Shown: one piece after another, positions 9,875 through 21,484 of the stretch
Numbering within the stretch: position 1 is the first letter of the stretch
Layout of the letters: every line of letters starts with the position of its first letter
Source: Chitinophaga sp. E66
GTDB taxonomy: Bacteria; Bacteroidota; Bacteroidia; Chitinophagales; Chitinophagaceae
Assembly (NCBI GenBank): GCA_019285755.1
Contig: CP079103.1
Span: forward strand, 434,001 to 498,000
Direction: 5' to 3'
Length of the DNA stretch: 64,000 nucleotides
The notes under the pieces: model-generated
What the model saw: the letters and a program-made list of their open reading frames with translations, nothing else
The model's database searches: none
Told to the model about the DNA's origin: nothing
Program-made: the position numbers and the translations under genes

Positions 9875-10871
9875 ATGGAAAAAGAAATCGTAGTGAGCGG
9901 GATCCGCTCTACAGGCATTTTGCACCTTGGTAACTATTTTGGTGCCATCCGTAATTACATCCGGATGCAGGAAGAGTTCAACTGTTATTTTTCGTGGCCG
10001 ACTGGCATGCGCTGACCACCCATCCGGACCCGACCAGCCTCCGGGGCAATGTTTACCGCGTGCTCGCCGAGAACATCGCTTCCGGTCTCGATCCCGAGAA
10101 AGTGACCCTCTATGTGCAAAGCGATATCCCCGAGATTGCGGAACTGTACCTGCTGCTCAATATGCTCGCGTATAAAGGAGAACTGGAAAAAGTACCCACC
10201 TTCAAGGACAAGGTACGTCAGAACCCTGACAACGTAAACGCCGGCCTGTTGACCTACCCCGTGCTCATGTCTGCAGATATTCTTATCCACCGTGCAGTAA
10301 AAGTTCCTGTGGGCAAAGACCAGGAGCAACACCTGGAAATGAGCCGGAACTTCGCGCAGCGCTTCAACAGTCGATATGGCGACCTGTTCCCGAACCTTAT
10401 CCGTTCAACTATGGCGATGATCTCGTACGTATCATGAGCCTGGATGGTAATGGTAAAATGAGCAAGAGCGAGAACGAGAATTCTACGCTTTACCTCAACG
10501 ACAGCGATGACGCCATCCGCGCCAAACTTAAGAAAGCTAAAACTGACAGCGGCCCGCAGGAGCCCAACTCCGCGAAGCCCGATTACATAGAGAACCTCTT
10601 CACGCTGATGAAGCTGGTTTCCACACCCGACACCGTGCAGTTCTTCGAAGATGCCTATAACGGATGCAGCATCCGTTATGGCGATATGAAAAAACAGCTG
10701 GGCGAGGATATGGTCAACTTTATCCGTCCCATCCGTGAGAAGGCGGAAGCCATCCAGCAGGATCAGGACTACCTGCACCGCATCATGCGCCAGGGAGCCG
10801 AGAAGTCGCGCGAGTCTGCAGCCGCTACCCTGCGGGAAGCGCGCAAACTGATGGGCATCAATTTCTATTGA
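9875..10871 (+). CDS. trpS: tryptophanyl-tRNA synthetase (frameshifted)
   Basis: Class I synthetase for tRNA-Trp. IRSTGILHLGNYFGA holds the HIGH-type motif and GNGKMSKSENEN the KMSKS motif (about 10452). The start MEKEIVVSGIRSTG at 9875 fits the family; MAMEKE at 9869 is an alternative. Breaks near 9985 (T-run; restores CYFFVADWHALTTH) and 10400 (restores PEPYPFNYGDDLVRIMSLDG). About 333 residues, normal length. The deoxynucleoside kinase follows after 33 bp. Confidence 0.95.
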
Positions 10872-10904
10872 TATTATTATCTTTTTGAATCATACCCCCA
10901 ATGC

Positions 10905-11537
10905 ATGGCAAAGAATAAAGCGAAACATATTGCGGTGGCCGGCAATATCGGCGCCGGGAAAACCACCCTCACGGAAATGCTGTCCAAGCACTACAAGTGG
11001 GTGCCCCAGTTCGAGGATGTGGAACATAATCCGTACCTGAGCGATTTTTATGATGATATGCCCCGCTGGTCGTTTAACCTGCAGGTGTACTTCCTGCACA
11101 GCCGCCTCAAGCAGCTGGTAGACATTCAGCATGGCAAGGATACGGTCATCCAGGACCGTACCATCTACGAAGACGCGCACATCTTCGCGCCCAACCTGTA
11201 TGAGATGGGACTGATGACGAAACGTGACTTCGACAACTATTTCAATTTCTTCGAAACGCTGAAGTCGATGGTGAAACCGCCGGATCTGCTGATCTACCTG
11301 CAGGCGTCGGTGCCCACGCTGGTGGCCCAGATACAGAAACGCGGGCGTGAATATGAAGAGAACATCCGCCTCGATTATCTCAAAAGACTGAACGAATATT
11401 ACAATAGCTGGATAGAAAAGTATAAAGACGGACCGCTATTGATCATTGATGTGGACAAGAATAAATTTCCGGAAAACGAAGAAGATCTCGGTGAAATCAT
11501 TTCCCGTGTAGATTCAGAACTGTACGGGCTTTTCTAA
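10905..11537 (+). CDS. deoxynucleoside kinase
   Basis: Intact 210-residue frame. The P-loop is GNIGAGKTT (residues 13-21). FEDVEHNPYLSDFY resembles the substrate-binding region, and QDRTIYEDAHIFA carries the DR-x-IYED block of the dNK/dCK/dGK family. The C-terminal RGREYEENIRLDYLKRLNEYY is the lid region. It phosphorylates deoxynucleosides for salvage; nucleoside preference cannot be read from sequence. Probably co-transcribed with trpS. Confidence 0.9.
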   Translation: MAKNKAKHIAVAGNIGAGKTTLTEMLSKHYKWVPQFEDVEHNPYLSDFYDDMPRWSFNLQVYFLHSRLKQLVDIQHGKDTVIQDRTIYEDAHIFAPNLYEMGLMTKRDFDNYFNFFETLKSMVKPPDLLIYLQASVPTLVAQIQKRGREYEENIRLDYLKRLNEYYNSWIEKYKDGPLLIIDVDKNKFPENEEDLGEIISRVDSELYGLF

Positions 11538-11575
11538 GATTTTGTTATCATAAATGTATCTCCGATAAACGGCTA

Positions 11576-11602
11576 ATCTCCGTTTTTCGGAGATGTTTTT
11601 TT
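11576..11602 (+). terminator. terminator after the deoxynucleoside kinase
   Basis: ATCTCCG / CGGAGAT stem with a T-rich loop, then GTTTTTTT, about 40 bp after the stop. Confidence 0.8.
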
Positions 11603-11659
11603 GGTGCGGATTGCCGCCATCTTTAGTTTTGATGCATTGTTTGATGAACCCGTATTGAT

Positions 11660-12500
11660 ATGAACATTGTTTGTTTGCTTACCCTTTATGGGGTGTTGCT
11701 TCAGTTATTTCAAATTCCTCCATTGCTGGATGTTTTCGATGCCTGGAATGAACCAGGGCGGCTGGCGGCATTGCGCCAGGTGTCCGTTGGCGTTTATTCA
11801 GAAAAAGATACCTGATCGATGGCTGGAACGTACATGCGCTATCCGCCGGCATTCCGGTGGGAGGGGGCGTGGCGGGCCTGCGGTTGCTGCATGCCGGCGT
11901 GCGCCCTCATGTGGAGACGGGCTGCGCCTGGCTTATGGCATGCGGCTCGGCAAATCGTTGCTGGCAAGCGCAGGAGTGGGGTACGACCGCGGGTACCCGG
12001 AGGCGGAATTGGGTACGGTCTGGGAAACGGGAAAGCATTGCTGGTTAGGATTACAGTGCCGGATGGGAGGCGCCGGGATTGGATATGGCGGGGCATCACT
12101 GACCTGGAAACCAGGAGCCCCGGTAGTGCTGGAACTCGCTGCAGGTAAACCAGCAGGTCAGCCGCTGACGGGAAGATTGCAGTTGATATACCGGCCGGTT
12201 GAACGGTTCACACTGATCGGCGGGTATGCCGCGGGGCCACTTTTTCCATATTGCGCCGTCGGTTGGATAACCGGCGGCTGGAACATGGGGTGGTCGGGCG
12301 GTGGCATCCTTACCTGGGCATATCACCGGGGATTATGATCGGTTGGGGGCGACGGGAGTTATGAGGCGTACGGATTTGCATTGGTATGGTTTCTCCACTG
12401 TGAGGGGAATAGATGCGAAATGGTGTTGGGTCGCAGCTATCGTGACAATAAGTTGCATTTGCATCATGCATTTCATATCGGGTGCCGCTTTCACCTTTAA
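11660..12500 (+). CDS. envelope protein, probably beta-barrel-like (frameshifted, unknown function)
   Basis: Starting at the ATG at 11660 (MNIVCLLTLYGVLLQLFQIP) the rebuilt product has a hydrophobic N-terminus, then LDVFDAWNEPGRLAALRQVSVGVYSEKRYLIDG, and a Gly/Tyr-rich amphipathic middle (GMRLGKSLLASAGVGYDRGYPEAEL, LQLIYRPVERFTLIGGYAAG). It ends in HHAFHIGCRFHL, like an outer-membrane strand terminus. Breaks lie near 11810, 11920, 12325 and 12355. After that stop the same frame continues open to 12619, so the end is uncertain. It precedes the helix-hairpin-helix protein in the same direction. Confidence 0.45.
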
Positions 12501-12652
12501 GGACAAGCCACGCAATTCGTCAGCGAGGAGGAACTACAAGCCGAACCACCGTCTTGGGGAACCAACAAGCTGGCGCACAGCAATGCCGCCAGGGCTGCAC
12601 TTACTAATCATTTACAATAGACTATTTACGGTCGATAAAAACAAATTGCAGC

Positions 12653-14731
12653 ATGCGCCGGACAAGGTTTGCTGAAGAGCATCTTTATACAAGTAAGATT
12701 ACGTTCATTGTTTGCTATATCATGTTTTTGCTGCCTGATTCCGGATTTGCCTGGCAGGAGGAGCCCCAGCACATTGCAGAGTGGCAGGAACAGCAAACAG
12801 AATCCACACCTGAAATGGTTAGGGAAGACGATGAACAATATGCGCTGCTGCAAAGGTATATCCGCCATCCGCTGGACCTGAACACCGCATCCGCCGGGGA
12901 ATTGCAGGAACTGGGGCTATTGTTGCCCGGTCAGATCCGGTATCTGCTGGAGCATAGGGAAAAGCTCGGCCCCCTGCTGGCGATATACGAACTACAGTCC
13001 ATAAAAGGATATGATCTCATCACTATACGGCGGATGTTGCCTTATGTTACAGCAGGCAACGCCTTTGCAGATCGGGTTCCTTTCCGGCGTTACCGGACCG
13101 ACGGACAACATGTATTGCAGATCCGTTATACCAGGAACTGGAACGGGCCCGGTTCAGGATTGTTTCCTGGTCCGGAAAAGCCTCCGGATCACCTGGGAAG
13201 CGCCGATAAATTGATGTTACGATACCGGTATACCATGGGGCGGTTTATAAGCTGGGGATCGTGATGGAAAAAGACGCAGGAGAAACTTGGTTACGAAGAA
13301 ACGGAACGCCGCTACCGGATCATCTTGGGTTTCATTGGGCCATAAGGCGGCCGGGAACATGGAAGACATTGATCCTGGGCGATTATACCGTCAACCTGGG
13401 ACAAGGCCTGATGCAATGGCATGGTATGGCGCCGGGCAAAAGCTCATCGGTGCTCTTTTTCAAAAGAGAAGGGAAGTGCTCCGCCCTATGCTAGTACCGG
13501 GGAGTTTTACTTTTATCGCGGTCTCGCTGCAACGCTGGCCTTTAAGAAGTCAGAGCTTACTACATGGATTTCCGCACGCGATCTGGATGGAAGATTAAAG
13601 CCGGAGGATGATGAAACGAGCGGGGTATTCGGCTCATTGTTGAGTAGCGGTTACCACAGGACCTTGTCGGAATCGGCCGCCAGGAGTAATATCCGGCAGT
13701 TCACAGCAGGCGTTAACTGGAAGCGGCGTTTAAAAGCGGGGCACTTAGGCGTAAATGTACAAGGGCATCGTTTTCAGTTCCGTTACGCAATGGGGAGCAG
13801 TTGTACCAGTTATTCCGGTTCCAGGGAGAACAGTTGCTGGAAATGAGTGTAGACCATGCGTTTAATTGGCGGAACATACATTTCTTCGGTGAAATGGCGG
13901 GGGAGTACAGGCAGCTGGGCGGGCGTACAGGGATGGTTGGCTTCATTATCTTCAGTAGTGGATGCAGGGATGGTATGGCGGACAGGGGCTCCGGGGTTTG
14001 TAGGCTTGTACGGTGCGCCATTCGGCGTTACCAGCGCAGCTGCAAATGAAAGAGGATGTTATGGCGCCCTGCAACTTCGCCCACATCACGCCTGGATGAT
14101 CTCGGGATATGTTGACATGTTCAGCTTCCCTGGCTGCGATACCGCATCGGCGGGCCCACCCTCGGCACTGATGTTCGTGTCGCCCTGCAGTGGATTCCTT
14201 TCCGGCATGCGGCAATGCATTTCAGTTATCGGTATACAGAAAAATGGCAGGATGAAAACACGGTATCCGCTCTGGAAAAGTTGTTATCGATGCAGCGTGG
14301 ACATCAGTGCCAATTACGCTGGGAAGTGCCACTCACTCCGGCTATTATTTGGAAAGCGCGGGTCAATGGGCAAGTGATGAAAGATGCCGCCTGCTGGATC
14401 GCCATGCAACAATGGAACTGGAAGCGCGCAAAATGGAAAGGCGCCGTTGGGCTTGCCTGGTACGATGGGCCCGATGGGCAAGGCATGTACCTGTCTGGCC
14501 AGGGATTCCCGGGGATGGTTCGGTAGCGAGGTTCAGCGGGACTGGATGGTATGTTCGCTTTCAGGCCCAGCGGTCGATCGGGAACAATGGAATGTTTGGG
14601 GCTGCTGGCAGTATGCACAAAGCCGCACGATTGCCCAATCACTATCAGCCTGGAAGGAAGGGATCTTCCCTGAAAGCAAAAGTTTAGTTCAGCTTCAGGT
14701 ACAATATAAATGGGGTAAGCATCAAAAGTGA
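12653..14731 (+). CDS. helix-hairpin-helix domain outer-membrane protein (heavily frameshifted)
   Basis: The N-terminus has a hydrophobic signal (ITFIVCYIMFLLPDSGFA). Next comes a helix-hairpin-helix segment (RHPLDLNTASAGELQELGLL, then LGPLLAIYELQSIKGYDLITIRRMLPYV), the ComEA-like arrangement. The remaining ~480 residues look like a beta-barrel: GDYTVNLGQGL, STGEFYFYRGLAATLAFKKSELTTWIS, GVNWKRRLKAGHLGVNVQGHRF. The length (~690) fits the Bacteroidota proteins annotated only as helix-hairpin-helix domain-containing. Frames switch many times between 13260 and 14700. The HHH pair suggests DNA or protein binding at the envelope; function unproven. Confidence 0.7.
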
Positions 14732-14743
14732 TTTATTGAGTAT

Positions 14744-15190
14744 TGAGGGTAAAGCGCATGTAACATGTTCTTGTCTGGTTGTATGTTAGCGTATCTTTGA
14801 AAGATGCCGCGTTTGTGCAGATGTGCAATTTATGCTGCACTCCGGCATATTGTATCCATACTGTCTGTTGTAATAGCTATACAAAAGGCAGTGAGGGTAA
14901 AGCGCATGTAACATGTTTCTTGTCTGGTTGTATGTTAGCGTATCATTGATAGAAGCCGCGTTTGTGTAGATGTTACAATTTATGCTCCACTCCGGCATAT
15001 TGTATCCATACTGTCTGTTGTAATAGCTATACAAAAGGCAGTGAGGGTAAAGCGCATGTAACATGTTTCTTGTCTGGTTGTATGTTAGCGTATCATTGAT
15101 AGAAGCCGCGTTTGTGTAGATGTTACAATTTATGCTGCACTCCGGCATATTGTATTCATGCTGTAATTGTTGTAATAGCCGTACAAAAGG
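14744..15190. repeat. three tandem copies of a 148-150 bp unit
   Basis: Copies begin with TGAGGGTAAAGCGCATG at 14744, 14892 and 15042 and end with CAAAAGG-type sequence; the third ends near 15190. Copies 2 and 3 are almost identical; copy 1 is more diverged and slightly shorter. No open frame supports a protein on the plus strand. The minus-strand frame across it (14786-15214) merely reflects the repeat. Confidence 0.9.
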
Positions 15191-15576
15191 CCGCGGAGAT
15201 ACTGCGGTTAACACTTGAAAATCAGGTCCCCATTAAATAACACATAAAGGGTGTTTAAACACCGAAACGAATGCCTGAATAATAGCGTGCAGGTTACTGC
15301 GAATCGACTTCAGTATGCTTGCGATTTGCCCGTTTTTGCAGCACACTGGCTGAACTTGTACGTTAAGCGGGATTCGTCTACCATGCAGGGTTTGGTAACT
15401 TCCGGTAAAGTACGGTAAACTAAATTGTCTATCTGCTGTTATTATTCTGAACCTGGTGCAAAAAATACTATGTGAATGCATTATTACATCGTATCTTGTA
15501 TCGCCTAAAAAGCAAGACAAACCCCTCAACTTTTTGATGATTTAGATTTTGATTGACACCAACTGATCATCAATCC
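15191..15576. other. intergenic stretch without a convincing gene
   Basis: A 98-codon frame on the minus strand (15233-15529) is open, but has no family resemblance, no upstream signal and a composition unlike the neighbours. I see no RNA gene here. Confidence 0.5.
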
Positions 15577-15605
15577 GCCGGTTTCTTCGGAAACCGGCTT
15601 TTTGT
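15577..15605 (+). terminator. terminator-like hairpin upstream of the susC-like gene
   Basis: Stem GCCGGTTTC / GAAACCGGC with a TTC loop, followed by TTTTTGT. It would stop any transcript entering from the repeat region. Confidence 0.7.
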
Positions 15606-15762
15606 ATCCCAGACAAAAAAACTTGCGCTTTTTTTTTTATCCCTTTTGATATCCACAAGAAAAGTTGGAGCGCTTGTGAATTTCAATAACTTATCTAGTT
15701 AATCCCGCGGAAATACCGCAGGGAGTGGATAATCGGTCTTAACAAAGTTTTAACGGAAAATT

Positions 15763-15792
15763 TTTGCGGTTTCAAAAAACTAACTACATTGT
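15763..15792 (+). promoter_or_regulatory. possible promoter of the SusC/SusD operon
   Basis: TTTG (15763-15766), an 18-bp spacer and TACATTGT (15785-15792), an imperfect match to TTTG-N19-TAnnTTTG, 28 bp before the SusC start. Confidence 0.35.
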
Positions 15793-15819
15793 GGTTGTCA
15801 ACCAAAATCTAAATCATCT

Positions 15820-18800
15820 ATGAAAAAGGCTCTACTTTTTCTCACCACTGCCGTGGTGAGTAGTAGTCTGGTCTATGCTCAACAGCGCCAGATTACGGGA
15901 AAGGTCAGAGGAGACGACGGCGCTCCCATACCTTTCGCAACTATCCAGATAAAAGGCACCACCACAGGCACCACCACAGACCAGACGGGCAACTTCAAAA
16001 TCAACATCACGGGCACCAGCACTGTTCTCATTGTGAGAAGCCTGGGGTTCCTCAACAAGGAAATCCCCGCCGGCAGCAGCAATACCTTTGATATCATCCT
16101 CCAGCCCGACAATACCAACCTGGATGAAGTTGTAGTAACCGCACTCAACATCAAACGCTCTCAAAAATCAGTTCCCTACGCCGTACAACAGGTAGACGCT
16201 TCCCGGCTCACCCAGACCCGGGAAACCAATATCAGCTCCACGCTCGCCGGTAAAGTAGCCGGCGTACAGATCCTCGGCCAGTCCGGCGCTAAAATCGGTA
16301 CGGGCGCCGTTGTCCGCCTCCGCGGCGCAGGGTCCCTCTCTGATAAAAACCCCCTCTTCGTGCTGGACGGTACGCCCGTTGATCCGGATGACATCAACAT
16401 GGACGATGTCGAGAACATCTCCGTCCTCAAAGGCCCCAACGCCACCGCCCTCTACGGCCAACGTGCAGACGCCGGGGTCGTGGTCGTAACCACCAAGAAA
16501 GGGCGCGCCGCTCAAGGCATCGGCCTCCAGATCAACCAGACCACCACCATAGACAAAGTATACATCCTCCCCGATTATCAAAACGAATACGCCGGCGGAG
16601 GCGTCAGCAACCTGATGCGGTACAACTGGAAAGCCGGTCAGCCCGAAGAATGGAAAGTTATGGACGGGAAATTCTACCACGATTACTCCGACGACGCCAG
16701 CTGGGGCCCACGCATGGTAGGACAAGACTACCTGCCCTGGTACGCCTGGTATCCGGGCGAAAACTTCGGGAAAACCGCTAAGCTCGTTCCGCAGAAGAAC
16801 AACGTGCGCGACTTCTACAGCACAGGTTTGTCCTTCAACAACAACGTCAATTTCATGAAGGCCGGCGATGGCTATAACGTCCGTGTATCGCTCACCAACC
16901 TCCAGCGTGATGGCGTAATACCCAACTCCAGCCTCGATAAAAACTCGTTCTCCACCCAGGCGTCCGTTAACCTGGGGAACCACTTCACGGTGGCGGCCAA
17001 CGTTAACTACGTGACGGAACACCTGAAAGGAGAGTTCAATGACGGTTACTCCAACAACTCTTCAGGCTCCTTCAACCAATGGTTCCATCGCGACCTCGAC
17101 GTCTCCAAACTGAGGGCGCTCCGGACCCTCAAATCCCCGCAAGGCGCTTTGGCCAGCTGGAACCACCTCAACCCGGATTCCTATTCAGCCGCCAATCCGC
17201 TCAAATTCTATGGCGGTAACTTCTGGTATAACTTCTTCTCCTATTTCGATGAAATCGACAATTTCTCCAAGCGCAACCGCGTATTCGGTGACGTCAGCCT
17301 TACCTACAAACTCAACGATCACTTCAAGGTAGCAGCTTTCATCAGGAGAAACGAGCTCACCATCAACCGTGAAGAAAAGACACCGTATATCATCGAATCC
17401 AGCGCAACGCAGACGGGTATCAAGCAAAGCTATTATACACGGCAGGACTGGGTCCGGGAAGATAACTACGAAGGCCTCGCCAGTTACAACAACCAGTTCT
17501 TCGGTGACCTGAGCGTAGACTTCAACCTCGGTGGCAATATCCGCAGGAACTCTTCTTCATACATACGGGCCAATACGGTGAACGGTCTTACCGTACCTGA
17601 TTTTACCTTGTCCAATTCGATCGATCCGATTGAATATGCGAACCTGCGTTACAATAAAACGATCCGCAGCGCTTACGCAAGGACAACCCTCGGCTGGAAA
17701 GACATCTACTTCCTCGACGCCTCTATCCGGAACGACATCAGCTCCGCGCTTCCGCGGGAGAATAATTCCTACTGGTATCCCTCTTTCGGTGCCAGTATCG
17801 TCTTCGGCGAATACCTGAAGAATATTCTGCCCGTGCTTTCGTTTGGTAAACTGCGTGCGGGATGGGCGCAAATCGGATCAGACCTCGATCCTTACATGCT
17901 GTCGCTCAACTATGAACTGGAATCCACGCAGTTCGGCAAGTCTTCCTGATGTTCACCCCGAACTCATTGCCAAACGATGGCATTGTCCCATCGCTGTCTT
18001 CATCCATGGAAGCGGGCCTCGACCTAAAGTTCCTGCAAAACCGGATCGGGCTGGGCTTCACGTATTACCGCGAAGACAAACGCGACGAAATCCTCACCGT
18101 AAACATTTCAACTGCTAGCGGCTTCCAGACGAAAGTGATCAATGCGGGCAGCCTGGTACGGAATGGTATCGAGCTGCAGCTGGACGCAACGCCCATAAAG
18201 ACCGGTGATTTCATTTGGGAAACAACGGTCAATTTCGCGAAGAGCAAATCCAAGGTGGCTAAACTGACCGACGATGTAAAGCCTACACGCTCCCTAATAC
18301 GGATCGTGGCGGCGCGGCGGTAGCCTTCGGGGTAGCAACGGTAGTGCATGCGGAAGGCGAGGACTGGGGACAACTCCGCGGAAACGGGATCAAACGGCTG
18401 AATGGTGTGCCGGTGCTTAATGCCGACGGTACCTATGCCATGGAAACCAATAAATACTTCGGCTCCGTGTTGCCTGATTTTATGGGCGGATGGTTCAACG
18501 AGTTCCGGTTCAAAGATTTTACCCTCACCGCCGCGCTCGATTTCCAGAAAGGAGGTAAGTATTTCTCCCTCTCTGATTTCTGGGGTTCCTTCTCCGGCCT
18601 GTATGCAAAAACCGCAGTGCTTAACGACAGGAGCATTCCTGTTCGGGATCCCCTCATCGATGGCGGCGGTGTGAACGTGGAAGGTGTAGACGGAGACGGT
18701 AAAGCCGTGAAGACATACGTGGAAGCGCAGACGTATTGGCATCAGTTCCGGACCAACAGTAACATCGCGGATATGTCCATTTTTGATGCATCGTATGTGA

Positions 18801-19018
18801 AGCTTCGGGAGGTGAGCCTGGGTTATAATCTGCCGGTAAGGAAATGGAAGACGAAGCTGTTCACACAGGCGCATGTTTCATTAGTGGCCAGGAACGTCTG
18901 GTTGATTTATGCGGATGAAAAAGGATTCGATCCCTCAGAGCTGTCCGGGCGCTTCGGCGAAAACGGTCAGATGCCTGGCGTTCGTTCTTTCGGTCTTAAT
19001 CTGAAACTTGGTTTCTAA
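15820..19018 (+). CDS. SusC/RagA-family TonB-dependent outer-membrane transporter (frameshifted)
   Basis: Signal peptide MKKALLFLTTAVVSSSLVYAQ, then a carboxypeptidase-regulatory-like domain (QITGKVRGDDGAPIPFATIQIKG). A TonB-box-like LDEVVVTAL and the plug with TLAGKVAGVQI and VLDGTPVDPDDINMDDVENI follow, then a beta-barrel ending in FGLNLKLGF. About 1065 residues. No N-terminal STN domain is present, so direct signalling to a FecR anti-sigma factor is not expected. Breaks near 17945 and 18290. Together with the SusD protein 11 bp downstream it forms the outer-membrane uptake pair. Substrate unknown; no glycoside hydrolase or peptidase is encoded in the cluster. Confidence 0.95.
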
Positions 19019-19029
19019 AACATCAGATC

Positions 19030-20516
19030 ATGAAAAACTATTGTAAGAAAATATATACCTGCCTGGCACTGTCCGTATTGTTTACTACCGAGAGTTGCCG
19101 CGACTTTGGAGATTTGAATGTATCGCCCAATGCGGCGGAATCTCCGGTGACTTCGGCTCTACTGACCGGGTCGCAGGTTTACCTGGGCAGCGGCTTTGCC
19201 ATGTCGCTCGCGTATGCGCTGGATGTCCGCTTCCTGAATGAAGGCGCGATGTACGTGCAATACACCTCTCAGACCCAATACCCTGACGAGTCCCAGTATT
19301 CGACAACGTCGCGTACGTGGACGACTTATTACGCCGGGCCCTGGAAGATTTGTACAAAATCATAGAGTTCAATACAAGCCCGGAAAAGAAGATATTGCCA
19401 ACCGTTACGTCTGGTGGTTCCAATAACAACCAACTGGCCGTGGCGCGCATTATGAAGGCATATTTCTTTGCACAGGTAACGGATATGTGGGGCGATGTTC
19501 CATATTCCGATGCCCTGTCTGGTGTGGTAACGCCGAAATACGATGCGCAGAAGGATATTTATACCGACCTCCTGAAGGAACTGAAAGAAGCGCCCGCGCT
19601 GTTCGACGGCGGCGCTGCCGTGAAAGGGGATATCCTCTTTGAAGGAGATGCGACTAAATGGAAGCGTTTTGCCAACTCTTTACGCATGGTACTGGCGCTT
19701 CGACTTTCCAAACGCGATGGGGAAATCGGCAACCTGGGCAAAACCGTCTTCGCCGAAACGCTTGCCAGCCCGGCAGGATTAGTAGATGAAAACAGCGAGA
19801 ACGTATTCATGCCCTGGCCCGGCGGATCTTACAAAAATCCCTGGTTCCAGATGTACGACGGCCGTACGGATTATGCCATCAGCGCCACTCTCGCCGATAC
19901 GATGAAGCTATATGCGGATCCTCGCGTCAATGTCTTCGGAGAAGCGCACAACAACGTGGTGAAAGGTGTGCCGTATGGATTGTCCCGCGAGGTATTAAAT
20001 ACCTGGATGTCGGGTAATGCCGACTATTCAAAGGTAGGGCCGGATCTCGTAACCGAGGACGCGCCAGATTACATCATCACCGCCGCGCAGATCCTCCTGT
20101 CGCGCGCGGAAGCAGCTGCGCTCGGCTGGACGGCCGAGAATGCGGCGGATCTCTATAACCGCGCCATTAAGGCATCCTGGGAACAATGGGGTGTATTCGA
20201 CCAGGCTGCTTATAATACGTACATCGCCAGCGCGAGGGTATCCATTGCCGGTGGAGAGGTGATGCGTAAGATCGGCACCCAGAAATGGATTGCTCTGTAT
20301 CCCAATGCCTGGCAAGGCTGGGCGGAATGGCGGCGGATGGGCTGGCCTTTCATAAAGCCAACGCAATATGCCGTAAACGTCAGCAAACAGATTCCAAGAA
20401 GATACGGCTACCCGCCCGCCGAGATCACACTCAACAAGTCCAATTACGATGCGGCGATTTCCCGCATTCAGGGCGGCGATACCCATGACGGCCGTGTATG
20501 GTGGGATAAACAATAA
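19030..20516 (+). CDS. SusD/RagB-family surface lipoprotein (frameshifted)
   Basis: Lipoprotein signal with Cys in TTESCRDFGDLNVSPNAA. The body has SusD features: ALLTGSQVYL, ARIMKAYFFAQVTDMWGDVPYSDAL, KWKRFANSLRMVLALRLSK, and the end KIGTQKWIALYPNAWQGWAEWRRMGWP. It resembles the SusD-like_2 subgroup. One break near 19340 (GCCGGGCCC region). It caps the SusC barrel and binds the ligand at the cell surface. Confidence 0.95.
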
Positions 20517-20540
20517 TGTTTAATATATAAATGTAGCAAC

Positions 20541-21400
20541 ATGTTCGCATATAAGGCATTAAGCAATATACTCATCACCTGCAGCATCATATTAATGGTG
20601 GCGGGCTGCGAGAAGGAAGAAGGGATGGATGGCGCGGGGCAGACATTAGTCCGCTTATCCGGCGCGCAGGACACCGTGATGGTGTTTGGAATGGACCTGG
20701 AGAATAAGGCCATCCAGATCAATATACTGGAAGTTACAAGGTCGCCACACAACGAAACCGTCCTAAACACTCCTACCGTTGTGAAAATCAAGGCGGAACC
20801 TGCATTGATCACAAAAATCAACAGCAGCAGGGATAAGAATTATGAAGCGCTGCCGCAAAATCTCTGGGCCCTCGATCCCTCGGTGAAATTCGTAAACGGC
20901 TATTATGAAGTGACGTTTGCCCCGGGGAAATCGCGAAATACATTAAGTTAACCGTGAACCCCAGCCAGTTCGACCTGAGCAAATCCTACGCCATGCCCTT
21001 TGTAATCAGCGAAGTGTCTAACGGAGTAGCTTCAAAAGGTCCGCATGCAGCCCTGGTAAACGTGCTGGTAAAGAACCAGTGGGACGGTCTTTATGCAGCC
21101 AAAGGCACCTTTATACACCCTGTCAATGGCCCGCGCGATATCGACGAGGACAAAGAACTTGTAACCGCCGGCCCTAACTCCGTAATCTGCAACCTTGGAG
21201 ACCTCGGCGCCAGCAATTACAAAATGCTCCTGACAGTTAATCCGGATAATACGGTGACGATTGCTCCCGGGGCAACGCCCAATGTGGATATGAGTTTTGG
21301 GGTCAATAAGTATGACCCTGCCACTAAGACGTTTACGTTGAATTACGCATATAATACAGCGGCGCCAAGGATCATCCGGGAGACGATCACACGCAAGTAA
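20541..21400 (+). CDS. DUF1735-like lipoprotein of the SusCD locus (frameshifted)
   Basis: Lipoprotein signal ILITCSIILMVAGCEKEEG. The N-terminal half (VRLSGAQDTVMVFGMDLENKAIQINILEVTRS, ending near VKFVNGYYEVTFAPG) has the beta-sandwich pattern of DUF1735-type proteins: SYAMPFVISEVSNGVASKG is the typical second block. The C-terminal part (WDGLYAAKGTFIHP to YNTAAPRIIRETITRK) is a second beta domain. Break near 20935. Third gene after susC/susD, so probably an accessory surface glycan- or ligand-binding protein. Confidence 0.75.
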
Positions 21401-21429
21401 TTCCTTTCTTTATCGGTTCTATTTTAAAA

Positions 21430-21463
21430 ACAGCCTCTAAATGCGGAGGCTGTTTTTTTTTTT
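21430..21463 (+). terminator. terminator of the SusCD operon
   Basis: Stem ACAGCCTC / GAGGCTGT followed by a run of about twelve T, 30 bp after the lipoprotein stop. Confidence 0.9.
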
Positions 21464-21484
21464 GTACTTCCTAATCCACATATA

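Noticed and set aside
14786..15214. Repetitive protein encoded on the minus strand over the tandem repeat
   Set aside because: The frame exists only because the 150-bp unit (50 codons) happens to be stop-free in that frame; no start context or similarity.
15233..15529. 98-codon minus-strand gene
   Set aside because: No recognisable features, no ribosome-binding or promoter signal and atypical composition.
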